In this document: positions 42,925-53,479 of the stretch, in pieces | How positions within the stretch are numbered: position 1 is the stretch's first letter | How the letters are laid out: every line of letters begins with the position of its first letter | Source of the DNA: Stenotrophomonas indicatrix | GTDB taxonomy: Bacteria; Pseudomonadota; Gammaproteobacteria; Xanthomonadales; Xanthomonadaceae | Direction of reading: 5' to 3' | DNA: 64,000 nt | Assembly (NCBI RefSeq): GCF_002750975.1 | Contig: NZ_PEJS01000002.1 | Coordinates: forward strand, 356,093-420,092 | The notes under the pieces: model-generated | The model's input: only the letters and a program-made list of their open reading frames with translations | Told to the model about the DNA's origin: nothing | The model's database searches: none | Translations under genes and position numbers: made by a program

Positions 42925-44181
42925 GTGGCTGATTCTCCCAACGCTTCCCCGACGCGGACCCGCGCGCTGGAAGGCCAGAAACTGCTCTTGTGTGTCGGTG
43001 GCGGGATCGCGGCCTACAAGGCCCTGGAACTGGTTCGACGCCTGCGTGATGCCGGTGCGCTGGTGCAGGTGGCGATGACGGCCGGCGCCCAGCAGTTCGT
43101 CACCCCACTCAGCTTCCAGGCCCTTTCCGGCCAGCCGACCCGCACTACCTTGTGGGACAGCGCCGCCGAACAGGCCATGGGCCACATTGAACTGGCACGC
43201 TGGGCCGATCGCATCGTGATCGCGCCGGGTACCGCCGACCTGCTGGCCCGCCTGGCCCAGGGCCACGCCGATGACCTGGTCAGCACCTTGTGCCTGGCCA
43301 GCACCGCACCACTGACCGTGTGCCCGGCGATGAACCATCGGATGTGGCTGCATCCGGCCACCCAGGCCAATATCGCCCTGCTGCGCCAGCGCGGCGCGCA
43401 GGTGATCGGTCCGGTCGATGGGCCGCTGGCCGAAGGCGAATCCGGCCCCGGTCGTTTGGCCGAGCCGGCCGACATCGTCGCCGCCCTGGCCGCCAACGGC
43501 GCTGCCGCTGCCGCGGCGCCGGAAACGCGCGCCCTGCAGGGCCTGCGCCTGCTGATCAGCGCCGGCCCGACCTATGAAGACATCGATCCGGTGCGTTACG
43601 TGGGCAACCGCAGCAGCGGCAAGATGGGCTACGCGCTGGCCGCCGCTGCCGCCGGGCTCGGTGCCCAGGTGGTGCTGGTCAGCGGCCCGGTGCAGCTGCC
43701 GACGCCGCCCGGCGTGCAGCGCATCGATGTGCGCTCCGCCGCGCAGATGCGCGAGGCGGTACTGGATGCGCTGCCGGCCGACATCTACATCGGTGCTGCC
43801 GCCGTTTCCGACTACACCCCGCGCCAGGTGGCCGCGCAGAAGCTGAAGAAGACCGCCGACAGCCAGTCGCTGGTGATCGAGCTGGTGCGCACTCCGGACA
43901 TCCTGGCCGAGGTTGCCGCGCAGACGCAGTCGTTGAAGCTGGTGGTCGGCTTTGCCGCCGAGACCCACGATGTGGAGAAATATGCGCGCGGCAAGCTGGT
44001 CGACAAGCGCCTGGACCTGGTGATCGCCAACCAGGTGGGCATCAGCGGCGGTGGTTTCGAAAGCGACAACAATGCCGCCACGGCCTTCTGGCAGGATGGC
44101 GAACAGGTATTCCCGGCTACTTCCAAGCGTGAGCTGGCCGAACAACTGCTGGCGCTGATCGCGCGGAGGCTTCAGGCATGA
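42925..44181 (+). CDS. coaBC: Bifunctional PPC synthetase/decarboxylase CoaBC
   Basis: 418-residue coenzyme A biosynthesis enzyme. The N-terminal CoaC flavoprotein domain (about 1-190; [16 protein letters not shown], and PXMNXXMW motif as CPAMNHRMW) decarboxylates phosphopantothenoylcysteine. The C-terminal CoaB domain (about 195-418; [24 protein letters not shown]) makes it from phosphopantothenate, cysteine and CTP. The GTG at 42925 with AGGAA 6 bases upstream is preferred. Its end overlaps the dut start (ATGA). Confidence 0.96.
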   Translation: MADSPNASPTRTRALEGQKLLLCVGGGIAAYKALELVRRLRDAGALVQVAMTAGAQQFVTPLSFQALSGQPTRTTLWDSAAEQAMGHIELARWADRIVIAPGTADLLARLAQGHADDLVSTLCLASTAPLTVCPAMNHRMWLHPATQANIALLRQRGAQVIGPVDGPLAEGESGPGRLAEPADIVAALAANGAAAAAAPETRALQGLRLLISAGPTYEDIDPVRYVGNRSSGKMGYALAAAAAGLGAQVVLVSGPVQLPTPPGVQRIDVRSAAQMREAVLDALPADIYIGAAAVSDYTPRQVAAQKLKKTADSQSLVIELVRTPDILAEVAAQTQSLKLVVGFAAETHDVEKYARGKLVDKRLDLVIANQVGISGGGFESDNNAATAFWQDGEQVFPATSKRELAEQLLALIARRLQA

Positions 44182-44666
44182 CCCAGGCAAGCAACACCCA
44201 CGGACTCTCCCCGCAACCGTTGCAGGTAAAGCTGCTCGACCCGCGCTTCGGCGACAGCTGGCCGCTGCCGGCCTATGCCACCGAAGCCAGCGCCGGCATG
44301 GACCTGCGCGCGGCGCTGGAAACCGCGCTGACCCTGCAGCCGGGCGATACCGCACTGGTTCCCAGCGGCCTGGCCATCCATATCGCCGATCCTCATCTGT
44401 GCGCAGTGATCCTGCCGCGTTCGGGCCTGGGCCACCGCCATGGCATCGTGCTCGGCAACGGCACCGGCCTGATCGATGCCGACTACCAGGGGCCGCTGCT
44501 GATCAGTGTCTGGAACCGTGGCCGCGAGGCCTTCACCATCGAGCCGGGCGATCGCATCGCCCAGTTGGTGATCGTGCCGATTGCCCGCGTCAGCCTGCAG
44601 GTGGTGGATACTTTCACCGACAGCGTGCGGGGAACGGGTGGATTCGGCCATACCGGGGTGCGTTGA
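44178..44666 (+). CDS. dut: dUTP diphosphatase
   Basis: 162-residue trimeric dUTPase; hydrolyses dUTP to dUMP and pyrophosphate, keeping uracil out of DNA and feeding thymidylate synthesis. Five family motifs are visible, including [32 protein letters not shown] (catalytic Asp), GDRIAQLVI and GTGGFGHTG. Translationally coupled to coaBC; algC follows 12 bases later. This coaBC-dut-algC order is also found in Pseudomonas. Confidence 0.97.
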   Translation: MTQASNTHGLSPQPLQVKLLDPRFGDSWPLPAYATEASAGMDLRAALETALTLQPGDTALVPSGLAIHIADPHLCAVILPRSGLGHRHGIVLGNGTGLIDADYQGPLLISVWNRGREAFTIEPGDRIAQLVIVPIARVSLQVVDTFTDSVRGTGGFGHTGVR

Positions 44667-44678
44667 CAGGGGACATCG

Positions 44679-47027
44679 ATGAGCGGCATCGGGGAAGCAC
44701 AGCGGGGAACGACGTTGGGACGCAGCGCGCCATTGCTGGGCGTGCTGCTGGTACTGCTGGCCGCCTGGTTCGGCTGGAGCGCGGTACAGCAGTGGCGGCA
44801 GGCCGCCAGCGGGGACGCGCTGGAACAGGCCCGCGACCAGGCCGTGCAAGGGCTGCAGCAGGCGGCCTCCGGCCAGTTGCAGCAGCTGCAGCAGCAGTTG
44901 AAGGGCGACCGCGTGCAGCAGGCGCTGCAGGCCGGTGATGCCGCCGGCGCCGCGCTGGCGCTGCGGGAAAGTTGGACCGGCGTCGAGCAGGTGGAGGTGC
45001 TGGGCGCTGACCTGGCCGCAGGCTATGCCGATGCGGCCACTTTTGGATTCGCACGCCTGGCCCTGCTGGAATCTGCGCTGGCCGAAGGCAAGGCAACCCT
45101 GCGCGTGGTCCGCGATGGCGGCGGCAACCGCCTGGGTCTGGCCGCGCCGGTGCAACTGGCCGGTGTCGGGCCGGCGGTGGTGTATGTCCGCCAGCCGCTG
45201 CTGCGGTTGACCGCGCCGCTGGATCAGGTGAGCGCCCCCGGCAATGGCTTCCTGGCGCTGCGCCAGGGAGCACACAACATCGTGGTGCAGGGCGATACCG
45301 GCCTGTCCGAGAGCGCCGAAGCAATGGCGCGCCCGGTGGCGGGAACGCCGTTGCGGCTGGCCGCCGGGGTGCCCAATGTGGAACCCGGCCCGCTGGGGCT
45401 GGGAGCCCTGGCCAGCGCGATTGTCGCCCTGCTGCTGGGCTTCATCGCGGTACTGCTGGTGGTAGGTCGTGGCCGGCTGCCGAAATCACTGCCGCTGCCC
45501 AGCCGGCGCAGCGCGGTGGCCGACGCCGATCATGGCCCGACCCTGCGCGAAAGCCTGCAGATGGTCCCGCCAACTGTGCCCGGCGAGACGGTGGCCGAGG
45601 CTGCGCCACCTCCGCCGCCACCGGTTCCGGCCGACGAGCTGGCTGCAGGCATCTTCCGCGCCTACGACATCCGCGGCGTCGTGGGCAGCCAGCTGACGGC
45701 GCGCACCGCCGCGCTGATCGGCCAGGCCATCGGCACGGTCGCCCTTGAGCAGGGCCTGCGCGAGGTGGTGATCGGTCGCGATGGGCGCTTGTCCGGTCCC
45801 GAACTGTCGGCCGGTCTTGCCGAAGGCCTGCGGCGCGCCGGCTGTGCGGTCATCGATATCGGCCTGGCGCCGACCCCGGTGGTGTATTTCGCCGCCTTCC
45901 ATCTGCGCACCGGTACCTGTGTAGCGGTCACCGGCAGCCACAATCCGCCGGACTACAACGGTTTCAAGATCGTCATCGGTGGTGAGACCCTGTCCGGCGA
46001 TGCGATCACCGACCTTTACCAGCGCATTGTCGAAGGCCGTCTGGTGCAGGCTGCGGAGCCGGGTGATTACCAGCAGCGCGAGGTCGCCGCCGATTACATC
46101 CAGCGTATTGCCGATGACGTGCAGCTGGACCGCCCACTGAAAGTGGTGGCCGACGCGGGCAACGGCGTGGCCGGTGCCTTCGCCCCGCAGCTGCTGGAAG
46201 CGATCGGCGCAGAAGTCATCCCGTTGTACTGCGATGTCGACGGCACCTTCCCCAACCACCACCCCGATCCCAGCGAGCCGGCCAACCTGGAAGACCTGGT
46301 GCAGACGGTCAAGCGCTTTGGCGCCGACCTCGGCGTGGCGTTCGATGGTGATGGCGATCGCCTTGGCGTGGTCACCAGTGAAGGCAAGATCATCTACGCC
46401 GACCGTCTGCTGATGCTGTTCGCCGCCGACGTGCTGATGCGCAACCCGGGCGCGATGGTGATCTACGACGTGAAGTGCACCGGCAGGTTGTCCGATCACG
46501 TGCTGCGCAACGGCGGCAGCCCGTTGATGTGGAAGACCGGGCACTCGCTGATGAAGGCGAAGATGCGCGAGACCGACGCCGAACTGGCGGGCGAGATGAG
46601 CGGCCACTTCTTCTTCAAGGAACGCTGGTTCGGCTTTGACGATGGCCTGTACGCCGCTGCACGCCTGCTGGAGATCCTCGCCCAGCGCGAGGAAACGCCG
46701 GACGAAGTGCTGGCCGAACTGCCGGAAATGGTGGCGACGCCGGAGCTGAAGGTGCCGGTGGCCGAGGGCACCCCGCATGCGTTGGTGGCGATGCTGGTGG
46801 CCGCTGCGCAGTCGCCGGACAACCCGTATGTCGGCGGCCGCCTGTCGACCATCGACGGCCTGCGGGTGGACTTCGCCGACGGCTGGGGCCTGGTTCGCGC
46901 CTCCAACACCACGCCGGTGCTGGTGCTGCGTTTCGAAGGCAACGACGAAGCAGCACTGGAGCGTATCCAGGCGCTGTTCCGCAGCCAGCTGCAGCCAGTG
47001 CTGGGCGACACCCCGCTGGGGTTCTGA
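44679..47027 (+). CDS. algC: Phosphomannomutase/phosphoglucomutase with N-terminal membrane domain
   Basis: 782-residue protein. Residues about 1-260 form a membrane module: helix 20-40, a periplasmic coiled-coil/sensor-like part (about 45-225), second helix about 235-260, then a Pro-rich linker. Residues about 320-782 are an alpha-D-phosphohexomutase: phosphoserine loop VTGSHNPPDYNGF, metal loop DGDGDRLG, sugar loop GEMSGHFFF and phosphate loop RASNTTPVL. The catalytic half matches AlgC/XanA-type enzymes converting mannose-6-P and glucose-6-P to 1-phosphates for LPS and exopolysaccharide. The synteny coaBC-dut-algC supports the name. S. maltophilia SpgM is a PMM/PGM of this family, possibly this or a paralogue. 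Confidence 0.9.
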   Translation: MSGIGEAQRGTTLGRSAPLLGVLLVLLAAWFGWSAVQQWRQAASGDALEQARDQAVQGLQQAASGQLQQLQQQLKGDRVQQALQAGDAAGAALALRESWTGVEQVEVLGADLAAGYADAATFGFARLALLESALAEGKATLRVVRDGGGNRLGLAAPVQLAGVGPAVVYVRQPLLRLTAPLDQVSAPGNGFLALRQGAHNIVVQGDTGLSESAEAMARPVAGTPLRLAAGVPNVEPGPLGLGALASAIVALLLGFIAVLLVVGRGRLPKSLPLPSRRSAVADADHGPTLRESLQMVPPTVPGETVAEAAPPPPPPVPADELAAGIFRAYDIRGVVGSQLTARTAALIGQAIGTVALEQGLREVVIGRDGRLSGPELSAGLAEGLRRAGCAVIDIGLAPTPVVYFAAFHLRTGTCVAVTGSHNPPDYNGFKIVIGGETLSGDAITDLYQRIVEGRLVQAAEPGDYQQREVAADYIQRIADDVQLDRPLKVVADAGNGVAGAFAPQLLEAIGAEVIPLYCDVDGTFPNHHPDPSEPANLEDLVQTVKRFGADLGVAFDGDGDRLGVVTSEGKIIYADRLLMLFAADVLMRNPGAMVIYDVKCTGRLSDHVLRNGGSPLMWKTGHSLMKAKMRETDAELAGEMSGHFFFKERWFGFDDGLYAAARLLEILAQREETPDEVLAELPEMVATPELKVPVAEGTPHALVAMLVAAAQSPDNPYVGGRLSTIDGLRVDFADGWGLVRASNTTPVLVLRFEGNDEAALERIQALFRSQLQPVLGDTPLGF

Positions 47028-47033
47028 GGTGAG

Positions 47034-47359
47034 GCCGGGCTGCGCCCGGCACCCGCGGTAGTGCCGGCCGCTGGCCGGCAACCTCAACAGCAACAGCGGG
47101 CACTCCGTGGGTTGGTGGAGCGGTGTCGGAGTGCGGGGACGCCGCAAGTACGTCCTTGTAGGCTTGGCAGCCGCATCCATGCGGCTGACACCCCGCACTC
47201 CGACACCGCCCCACCTCTGACAATTTCCCGGTGCTGTTGGTGGGTGTCGACCTTGGTCGACACAGTAGATCCACGCCATGCGTGGATGCTCTTCGATGAT
47301 GTCCATCCGCGCATGGCGTGGATCTACTTGGCTGGTGGGTGCCGACCGTGGGTCGGCAC
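47034..47359. repeat. Intergenic cluster of palindromic repeats
   Basis: The 335-bp gap between algC and kdpE holds six stems. They are GCCGGGCTGCGCCCGGC (47034, possibly the algC terminator), a GTAG-headed GGCCGCTGGCC unit (47058), GTGTCGACCTTGGTCGACAC (47244), GTAGATCCACGCCATGCGTG (47265), its inverted counterpart ending CTAC (47305-47327) and GTGCCGACC/GGTCGGCAC (47339-47359). At least three SMAG subtypes are mixed. About 140 bp between 47080 and 47240 carry no recognised feature. Confidence 0.75.
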
Positions 47360-47362
47360 GCC

Positions 47363-48076
47363 TCACCCCTTGAACCGCAGCCCCACGCCCGGTTCGGTGA
47401 ACAGGTAGCGCGAATCCAGCGCCGAGTCGCCCAGCTTGTGCCGCAGCTTGCCGACCAGGATGCGCAGGTAGTGGGTGTCGTGCTGGTGGGTGGGCCCCCA
47501 GATTTCCTGCAGGATCTGTGGCTGGGTGACCACCCGCCCGGCATTGCGCAGCAGCAGCGACAGCAATGCGTACTCCTTGCGGGTCAATGCCACCAGCTCG
47601 CCATCGATCGCCACTTCACGGCGCACCAGGTCCACGTGCAGGTGGCCATCGTCGAACACCGGCGGCGTGCCATCGGTCGGCACACTGCGTGTGCGCAGCA
47701 GCGCCCGCACCCGCGCCATCAGTTCCTGGGTGCCGAAGGGCTTGGTCACATAGTCGTTGGCGCCGTTGTCCAGTGCACGCACTTTCTCGGTTTCGCCGGC
47801 ACGCACGGTCAGCATGATCACCGGCACCTGGCTCCACTGCCGCAGCTGCTCCAGTACCTCGTGGCCTTCCATGTCCGGCAGGCCGATGTCCAGGATCACC
47901 AGGTCCATGTCCTCGCTGGCGGCCATCTGCAGGCCTTCCTGGCCGGTCGCGGCCTGGCGCACCTGGTAGCCCTGTGCGCGCAGGCTGATGTCCAGGAACC
48001 GGCGGATCTGGGTTTCATCGTCGATCACCAGCACGCGCGGGGCCGGCGCGCTGGCATCAGTCGGGGTCGGACTCAT
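47363..48076 (-). CDS. kdpE: KDP operon response regulator KdpE
   Basis: 237-residue OmpR/PhoB-class regulator. Receiver with Asp19-Asp20 and phosphoacceptor Asp63 (VILDIGLPDMEG), then a winged-helix DNA-binding domain (about 135-235: LTRKEYALLSLLLRNAGRVV). Activates kdpFABC when phosphorylated by KdpD. Its start overlaps the kdpD 3' end by 20 bp. A candidate binding site lies upstream of kdpF. Confidence 0.95.
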   Translation of the reverse strand: MSPTPTDASAPAPRVLVIDDETQIRRFLDISLRAQGYQVRQAATGQEGLQMAASEDMDLVILDIGLPDMEGHEVLEQLRQWSQVPVIMLTVRAGETEKVRALDNGANDYVTKPFGTQELMARVRALLRTRSVPTDGTPPVFDDGHLHVDLVRREVAIDGELVALTRKEYALLSLLLRNAGRVVTQPQILQEIWGPTHQHDTHYLRILVGKLRHKLGDSALDSRYLFTEPGVGLRFKG

Positions 48077-50717
48077 CGTGGGAGGCTGGCTTGAGCAGGG
48101 GCAGGGTAATGCGGATCAGGGTACCGCGACCGTCGCGCCCGGGCAGCGCCTGCACGCTGCCGCCGTGTGCGCCGATCATCCCCTGGCAGATGGTCAGGCC
48201 CAGGCCGGTGCCGTGGCGGCCGCGGTCGCCGCGTTCGACGCTGTAGAACATGTCGAAGATGCGCGCGCGCTCGTCGTCGGGAATGCCGGGGCCGGCATCG
48301 ATCACGTCGATGCGCAGCTGACCGTCCAGTTCGCGCGCCAGCACCTGCACGGCGGCATCGGCTGGCGAGAACTTGGCAGCGTTCTCCATCACGTTGAACA
48401 CCGCCTGTTCCACCAGTGCCGGATGCACCCATATCGGTGCCAGCGTTGCCGGAATATCCAGCTCCAGCCGCACCTTCGGCTGGTAGCGCTGCAGGCGTCG
48501 GGCGGCCGAACCGATCAGCTCGTCCACGCCTATCCAGTCGCGGTTGATCTTCAGGCCCTCGTGGCCCAACCGGGTCATGTCCAGCAGGTTCTGGATGTAA
48601 CGGTCCAGGCGCTCGCCTTCGACCAGGATGGTGTCCAGCAACGCGCGGCGGTCGGCCAGATCCATCGCCGTCCCGTAGCTGGCCAGGCTGTCGGCCGAGC
48701 CGATCATCGCTGCCAGCGGCGAACGCAGGTCGTGCGACACCGAGGAAAGCAGGGCAGAGCGCAGCCGCTCGGTCTCGTTGCTCACATGCGCCTGTTCCAG
48801 CTCGGCCACCAGGCGCGTGCGCAACGCGGCCTGGGCGATGTCGTCGACCATCGCTTCGGCCAGCTGGCGCTGTTCGGGCAGCAGCCGCGCCTGCGCACCC
48901 GGCAGGTACAGGCCGGCCACGCCGATCGCGCGGTCTTCGCCGTCCAGCAGCGGCAGGAACCACCATTGCGCGCCGGCCAGGGTATCGGTGAAGCGGCCAC
49001 TGGGCTGGCCATGGCGCAGGGCCCAGTCGGCCGCCGCCAGATCGGTATCACCGGGCAGGCTGCGGCCACCGGCGGCGGTATCGGCGCCGATCCGCAGCCA
49101 GGCCGGTACGTCCATGGCCTGTTCCAGCGCATGCCGGCCGGCCTGTGCCACTTCACCATTGCCGGCCGCGCTGGCCAGCTGCCGGCCCAGCTGCTGGCGT
49201 GCGCGTGCATGGCGGTTGGCCGCGCGCAATGCGATCACCTGCATGCGCAGGCGCGACGCCAGGCGTCCGGCCACCAGCGCCGCTGCCAGGAACAGGAACA
49301 CGGTGATCACGCCCTGCCGCGCGCCGATGGCGAAGGTGAAGCGCGGCGCGATGAACAGGAAGTTGTAAGCGAGAAAACACAGGATCGCCGCCATCACCGC
49401 GACGCTGGCGCGGGTACGTGCAGCCACCAGCACCACCGCCACGATGAACACCATCGACAGATCGGCCATGCCCACCCAGCGTTCGACCAGCCACGCCACC
49501 GCGCAGGCAAGGGCGGTGGCGATCAGGGCCTGCAACGGCTCGTGGCTGCCCCCGCGCATCGGTGGCAGCAGCCCCTCTCGACGGGAACGCGCACGCGCCT
49601 GCGGCGTGCTGATGATGGTGATCTCGTAGTGCGCGCCGCGCTGGATCAGCTGCTGGGTCAGGGTGCGGTTGAACATCCGCGCCAGCGGCCGTTCGCGGGT
49701 ACGCCCCAGCACCAGCGTCGATACGCCGTTGTGCGCGGCGTGGTCGAGCAATGCATCGGCGATGCTTGAACCATGCAGCAGCTCGGCTTCGCCGCCGAGG
49801 CGGCGGGCCAGCGCGAACGCAGCATCGATCTCGCGCCGGGTCGCTTCGTCCTGGCGGCGCCCCTGCACCGTCACCACCGTCCACGGTGCATCGCGGCGTT
49901 CGGCGATGCGCCGTGCCACCCGCACCAGGTATTCGCTCTGGCCACCGCCGTCGATCGCCACCAGCACGCCACGCCGCAACGGCAGATTGCTCTCGCCGCG
50001 CGCGGCGCGGGCTTCGCGCAGGCTGCTGTCGACACGGTCGGCGGCCTCCTGCATCGCCAGCTCGCGCAATGCGGTCAGGTTGGCCGGCGAGAAGAACGCC
50101 TGCAGGGCCTGCGCGGCCTGCTCGGGCACGTACACCTTGCCCTGCTGCAGGCGCGCGATCAGTTCGCGCGGCGGCAGGTCGACCAGCACGATGTCATGCA
50201 GGCGGTCGAGCACGCCATCGGGCACGGTCTCGCTGACACGCACGCCGGTGATGCGCATCACCACATCGTTGAGGCTTTCCAGATGCTGGATGTTGACCGT
50301 GGTCCAGACGTCGATGCCGGCGTCCAGCAGTTCCATCACGTCCTGCCAGCGCCGTTCGTGGCGGCTGCCCGGCGCATTGCGATGGGCCAGCTCGTCCACC
50401 AGCACCAGCGCTGGTTTTCTCGCCAGCACGGCGTCCAGGTCCATCTCCTGCAGGTCGTGGCCATGGTAGGCCACGTCCTTCAGCGGCAGCCGTGGCAGGC
50501 CTTCCAGCAGGGCCTGGGTATCGGCACGGCCATGGGTCTCCACCAGCCCGACCACCAGGTCCACGCCACGGCGCAGCTGTTCCTGCGCGCGGGTCAGCAT
50601 GGCGTAGGTCTTGCCGACGCCGGGCGCAGCGCCCAGGAACACGGTGAGCTTGCCACCGGCTTCGCGTTGCAGTCCTTCCACCAGGGCGTTGGCCTGGCGG
50701 GTCCGCAGATCAGTCAT
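48057..50717 (-). CDS. kdpD: KDP operon sensor histidine kinase KdpD
   Basis: 886-residue potassium/turgor sensor. Order of domains: KdpD N-terminal domain with Walker A GAAPGVGKT (residues 29-37) and DELAHRNAPGSRHERRWQDV; a USP-like domain (about 240-360); four membrane helices (about 395-500); a GAF-like domain; H-box SSVSHDLRSPLAAM; and ATPase domain with NVMENAAKFSP and RHGTGLGL. It represses or activates KdpE by phosphorylation. The ATG at 50717 is chosen at the MTDLRTRQAN start; two upstream in-frame ATGs exist (50732, 50741). Confidence 0.95.
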   Translation of the reverse strand: MTDLRTRQANALVEGLQREAGGKLTVFLGAAPGVGKTYAMLTRAQEQLRRGVDLVVGLVETHGRADTQALLEGLPRLPLKDVAYHGHDLQEMDLDAVLARKPALVLVDELAHRNAPGSRHERRWQDVMELLDAGIDVWTTVNIQHLESLNDVVMRITGVRVSETVPDGVLDRLHDIVLVDLPPRELIARLQQGKVYVPEQAAQALQAFFSPANLTALRELAMQEAADRVDSSLREARAARGESNLPLRRGVLVAIDGGGQSEYLVRVARRIAERRDAPWTVVTVQGRRQDEATRREIDAAFALARRLGGEAELLHGSSIADALLDHAAHNGVSTLVLGRTRERPLARMFNRTLTQQLIQRGAHYEITIISTPQARARSRREGLLPPMRGGSHEPLQALIATALACAVAWLVERWVGMADLSMVFIVAVVLVAARTRASVAVMAAILCFLAYNFLFIAPRFTFAIGARQGVITVFLFLAAALVAGRLASRLRMQVIALRAANRHARARQQLGRQLASAAGNGEVAQAGRHALEQAMDVPAWLRIGADTAAGGRSLPGDTDLAAADWALRHGQPSGRFTDTLAGAQWWFLPLLDGEDRAIGVAGLYLPGAQARLLPEQRQLAEAMVDDIAQAALRTRLVAELEQAHVSNETERLRSALLSSVSHDLRSPLAAMIGSADSLASYGTAMDLADRRALLDTILVEGERLDRYIQNLLDMTRLGHEGLKINRDWIGVDELIGSAARRLQRYQPKVRLELDIPATLAPIWVHPALVEQAVFNVMENAAKFSPADAAVQVLARELDGQLRIDVIDAGPGIPDDERARIFDMFYSVERGDRGRHGTGLGLTICQGMIGAHGGSVQALPGRDGRGTLIRITLPLLKPASHDESDPD

Positions 50718-50768
50718 GGGAGCCGCTGTCATGGCCGCCATTGTGCGCGCAGCGGGTGCAGCCCTGCA

Positions 50769-51413
50769 TCACGGCGCGCGTGCCGCGTGGTCCAGTGCGA
50801 AGTTCAGCGTCACCACGTTCACCCGTGGCTGGCCGAATACGCCCCATTGCCGGCCCTGCGTGTTGGCCTTCACCAGTGCCTGCACCTGCTCGACGGGCAG
50901 GCCACGCGCACGCGCCACCCGGGCCACCTGCAGCTGCGCTGCCGCCGGCGACAACTGCGGATCCAGCCCGCCGCCGGACTGGGTGACCAGATCGGCAGGC
51001 ACCTGCGCGGGCGTTACGCCTTCGCGCGCGGCCACTGCTGCGGTGCTCGCCGCCACACGCTCGGCCAGCGCCGGGTTGCTGCGGGCCAGGTTGGAGCCGG
51101 CCGCCGCCATCGGGTCGTAGTTGGCGGCCGACGGTCGCGCCTGGAAGTAGCCATCGCCGGTGAACGGCTGCGACAGCCATGCCGACGCACGCACCTGGCC
51201 GCTGCCATCGCGCAGCAGGCTGCCTTCGGCCTGCGCCGGGAAGGACAGGCCGGCAAAACCGGTGGCGATGCCGGCGTAGACCGCACCGGCCAGCAGCAGG
51301 GTGGCCACGCCCAGGCCGATGGCCGGGCGCCAGCTGGCGCCATCCTGCAGCGTGGCCACGCGCGCCTCGCCCTTCAGCTCGCGGGAAAGGGAAGGGGAGT
51401 CAGAACGGTTCAT
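50769..51413 (-). CDS. kdpC: Potassium-transporting ATPase subunit KdpC
   Basis: 214-residue single-span subunit. The helix is at about 31-52, with conserved periplasmic segments [31 protein letters not shown] and [20 protein letters not shown]. It stabilises the KdpFABC complex and raises nucleotide affinity of KdpB. Somewhat longer N-terminal tail than E. coli KdpC (190). Start overlaps the kdpB stop. Confidence 0.95.
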   Translation of the reverse strand: MNRSDSPSLSRELKGEARVATLQDGASWRPAIGLGVATLLLAGAVYAGIATGFAGLSFPAQAEGSLLRDGSGQVRASAWLSQPFTGDGYFQARPSAANYDPMAAAGSNLARSNPALAERVAASTAAVAAREGVTPAQVPADLVTQSGGGLDPQLSPAAAQLQVARVARARGLPVEQVQALVKANTQGRQWGVFGQPRVNVVTLNFALDHAARAP

Positions 51414-53470
51414 GCGCCGAATACCAGGACAAGAAGGAGGTCGATCAATTTGATCGCCGCGAACGGCAGCAGCACGCCACCCAGGCCGTACACCAGCATG
51501 TTCCGGCGCAGCAGCGCCGTTGCGGTGGCCGGGCGGAAGCGCACACCGCGCAACGCCAGCGGGATCAGGGCGGGAATCACCAGGGCATTGAAGATCAGCG
51601 CCGCCAGCACCGCGTTGCGCGGGCTCGACAGCTGCATCACGTTCAGCGCGGCCATCGCAGGCACGGTGGCGGCAAACAACGCCGGCAGGATCGCGAAGTA
51701 CTTGGACACATCGTTGGCCAGCGAGAACGTGGTCAGCGCGCCGCGGGTGATCAGCTGCTGCTTGCCCACCTCCACCACCGCCAGCAGCTTGGCCGGATCC
51801 GAATCCAGATCGACCATGTTGCCGGCTTCCTTGGCCGCCTGCGTGCCCGAATTCATCGCCAGGCCGATGTCGGCCTGGGCCAGCGCCGGCGCATCGTTGG
51901 TACCGTCGCCGACCATCGCCACCAGGCGGCCACCGGCCTGCTCGGCACGGATGCGGGCCAGCTTGTCCTCGGGCCGTGCCTCGGCGATGTAGTCATCCAC
52001 ACCGGCTTCGGCGGCGATGGCAGCAGCCGTCAGCGGGTTGTCACCGGTGATCATCACCGTGCGGATGCCCATCGCCCGCAGCTGTGCGAACTTCTCGCGC
52101 ATGCCGTGCTTGACCACGTCCGACAGCTCGATCACGCCCAGCACATGGCGACCCTCGGCCACCACCAGCGGCGTGGCACCGTTGCGCGCGACCTGGTCCA
52201 CGCGCCCGGCCAGTTCGGCCGGTACGGTGCCGCCGAGCGCCTGCACATGGGCACGGATCGCATCGGCAGCGCCCTTGCGGATCTGCCGGCCGTGCACCAG
52301 GTCGACACCGGACATGCGGGTCTGCGCACTGAAGGCCAGGTAGTCGGCCTGGTCCGGCTCGGCGGTGGTGCAGCCCTGTTCGCGGGCCAGGCGCACGATC
52401 GACTTGCCTTCCGGGGTCGGGTCGGCCAGCGATGACAGCAGCGCCGCCTCACGCAGCTGGTCGGCGTCGATTCCGGCCAGTGCGTGGAAGTGGCTGGCCT
52501 GGCGGTCGCCGTAGGTGATGGTGCCGGTCTTGTCGAGCAGCAGCACGTCGACGTCACCGGCCACTTCCACCGCCTTGCCCGACTTGGCCAGCACGTTGGC
52601 CGCCAGCGCGCGGTTCATGCCGGCGATGCCGATGGCCGGCAGCAGGCCACCGATGGTGGTCGGGATCAGGCACACCAGCAGCGCGATCAGCAGCAGCGGA
52701 TCCACCTTGACGCCCACCGACGCACCGATCGCCGGCAGCGTCGCCACCACCACCAGGAAGGTCAGCGTCATCGCCGCCAGCAGCAGGGTCAGCGCGATTT
52801 CATTCGGGGTCTTCTGACGGTTGGCGCCTTCCACCAGCGCGATCATGCGGTCCAGGAAGCTGTGTCCCGGCTCGGCAGTGATGCGTACGACGATCTGGTC
52901 GGACAGCACCTTGGTGCCGCCGATCACGCCGGAGCGATCAGTACCCGCCTCGCGCAGCACCGGTGCCGACTCGCCGGTCACCGCCGCTTCGTTGATGGTG
53001 GCCAGGCCCTGCACGATCTCGCCGTCGGCCGGCACCAGCTCGCCGGCACTGACGATCACATGATCACCGGGGCGCAGTTCCGCGGCGGGCACCTGGGTCT
53101 CGCTGGCACCGGCCTGCGCCGACGCCAGACGACGCGCCACCAGGTCCTGGCGGGCGCGGCGCAGCGAGGCGGCCTGGCCACGGCCACGTGCTTCGGCCAC
53201 GGCCTCGGCGAAATTGCCGAACAGCACGGTGACCAGCAGGATCGCGGTCACCGCCAGGCCGAAGCCCAGTGGTGCATTGCCGGTCAGGGTGATGATCGCG
53301 GCGACGATCGTGCCGGCCATCACCACCGCCATCACCGGGCTGCGCACCAGATGCATCGGCGACAGCTTGCGTACGGCCTCGATGAGCGCGCGGCGCAGGC
53401 CGGCGGCATCGAGCAGGGCCGGGCGGGAAGCCACGGAAGAGGAACGGTTTGCGGTTGCGTGACTACTCAT
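51410..53470 (-). CDS. kdpB: Potassium-transporting ATPase subunit KdpB
   Basis: 686-residue P-type ATPase that drives potassium uptake. Phosphorylation site DKTGT with Asp313; actuator motif TGESAPV; hinge [21 protein letters not shown] nucleotide-binding element (RKGAADAI). About seven membrane helices. In the complex it supplies energy to KdpA. Located 9 bases after kdpA and overlapping kdpC. Confidence 0.97.
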   Translation of the reverse strand: MSSHATANRSSSVASRPALLDAAGLRRALIEAVRKLSPMHLVRSPVMAVVMAGTIVAAIITLTGNAPLGFGLAVTAILLVTVLFGNFAEAVAEARGRGQAASLRRARQDLVARRLASAQAGASETQVPAAELRPGDHVIVSAGELVPADGEIVQGLATINEAAVTGESAPVLREAGTDRSGVIGGTKVLSDQIVVRITAEPGHSFLDRMIALVEGANRQKTPNEIALTLLLAAMTLTFLVVVATLPAIGASVGVKVDPLLLIALLVCLIPTTIGGLLPAIGIAGMNRALAANVLAKSGKAVEVAGDVDVLLLDKTGTITYGDRQASHFHALAGIDADQLREAALLSSLADPTPEGKSIVRLAREQGCTTAEPDQADYLAFSAQTRMSGVDLVHGRQIRKGAADAIRAHVQALGGTVPAELAGRVDQVARNGATPLVVAEGRHVLGVIELSDVVKHGMREKFAQLRAMGIRTVMITGDNPLTAAAIAAEAGVDDYIAEARPEDKLARIRAEQAGGRLVAMVGDGTNDAPALAQADIGLAMNSGTQAAKEAGNMVDLDSDPAKLLAVVEVGKQQLITRGALTTFSLANDVSKYFAILPALFAATVPAMAALNVMQLSSPRNAVLAALIFNALVIPALIPLALRGVRFRPATATALLRRNMLVYGLGGVLLPFAAIKLIDLLLVLVFGA

Positions 53471-53479
53471 GGGGTGTCC

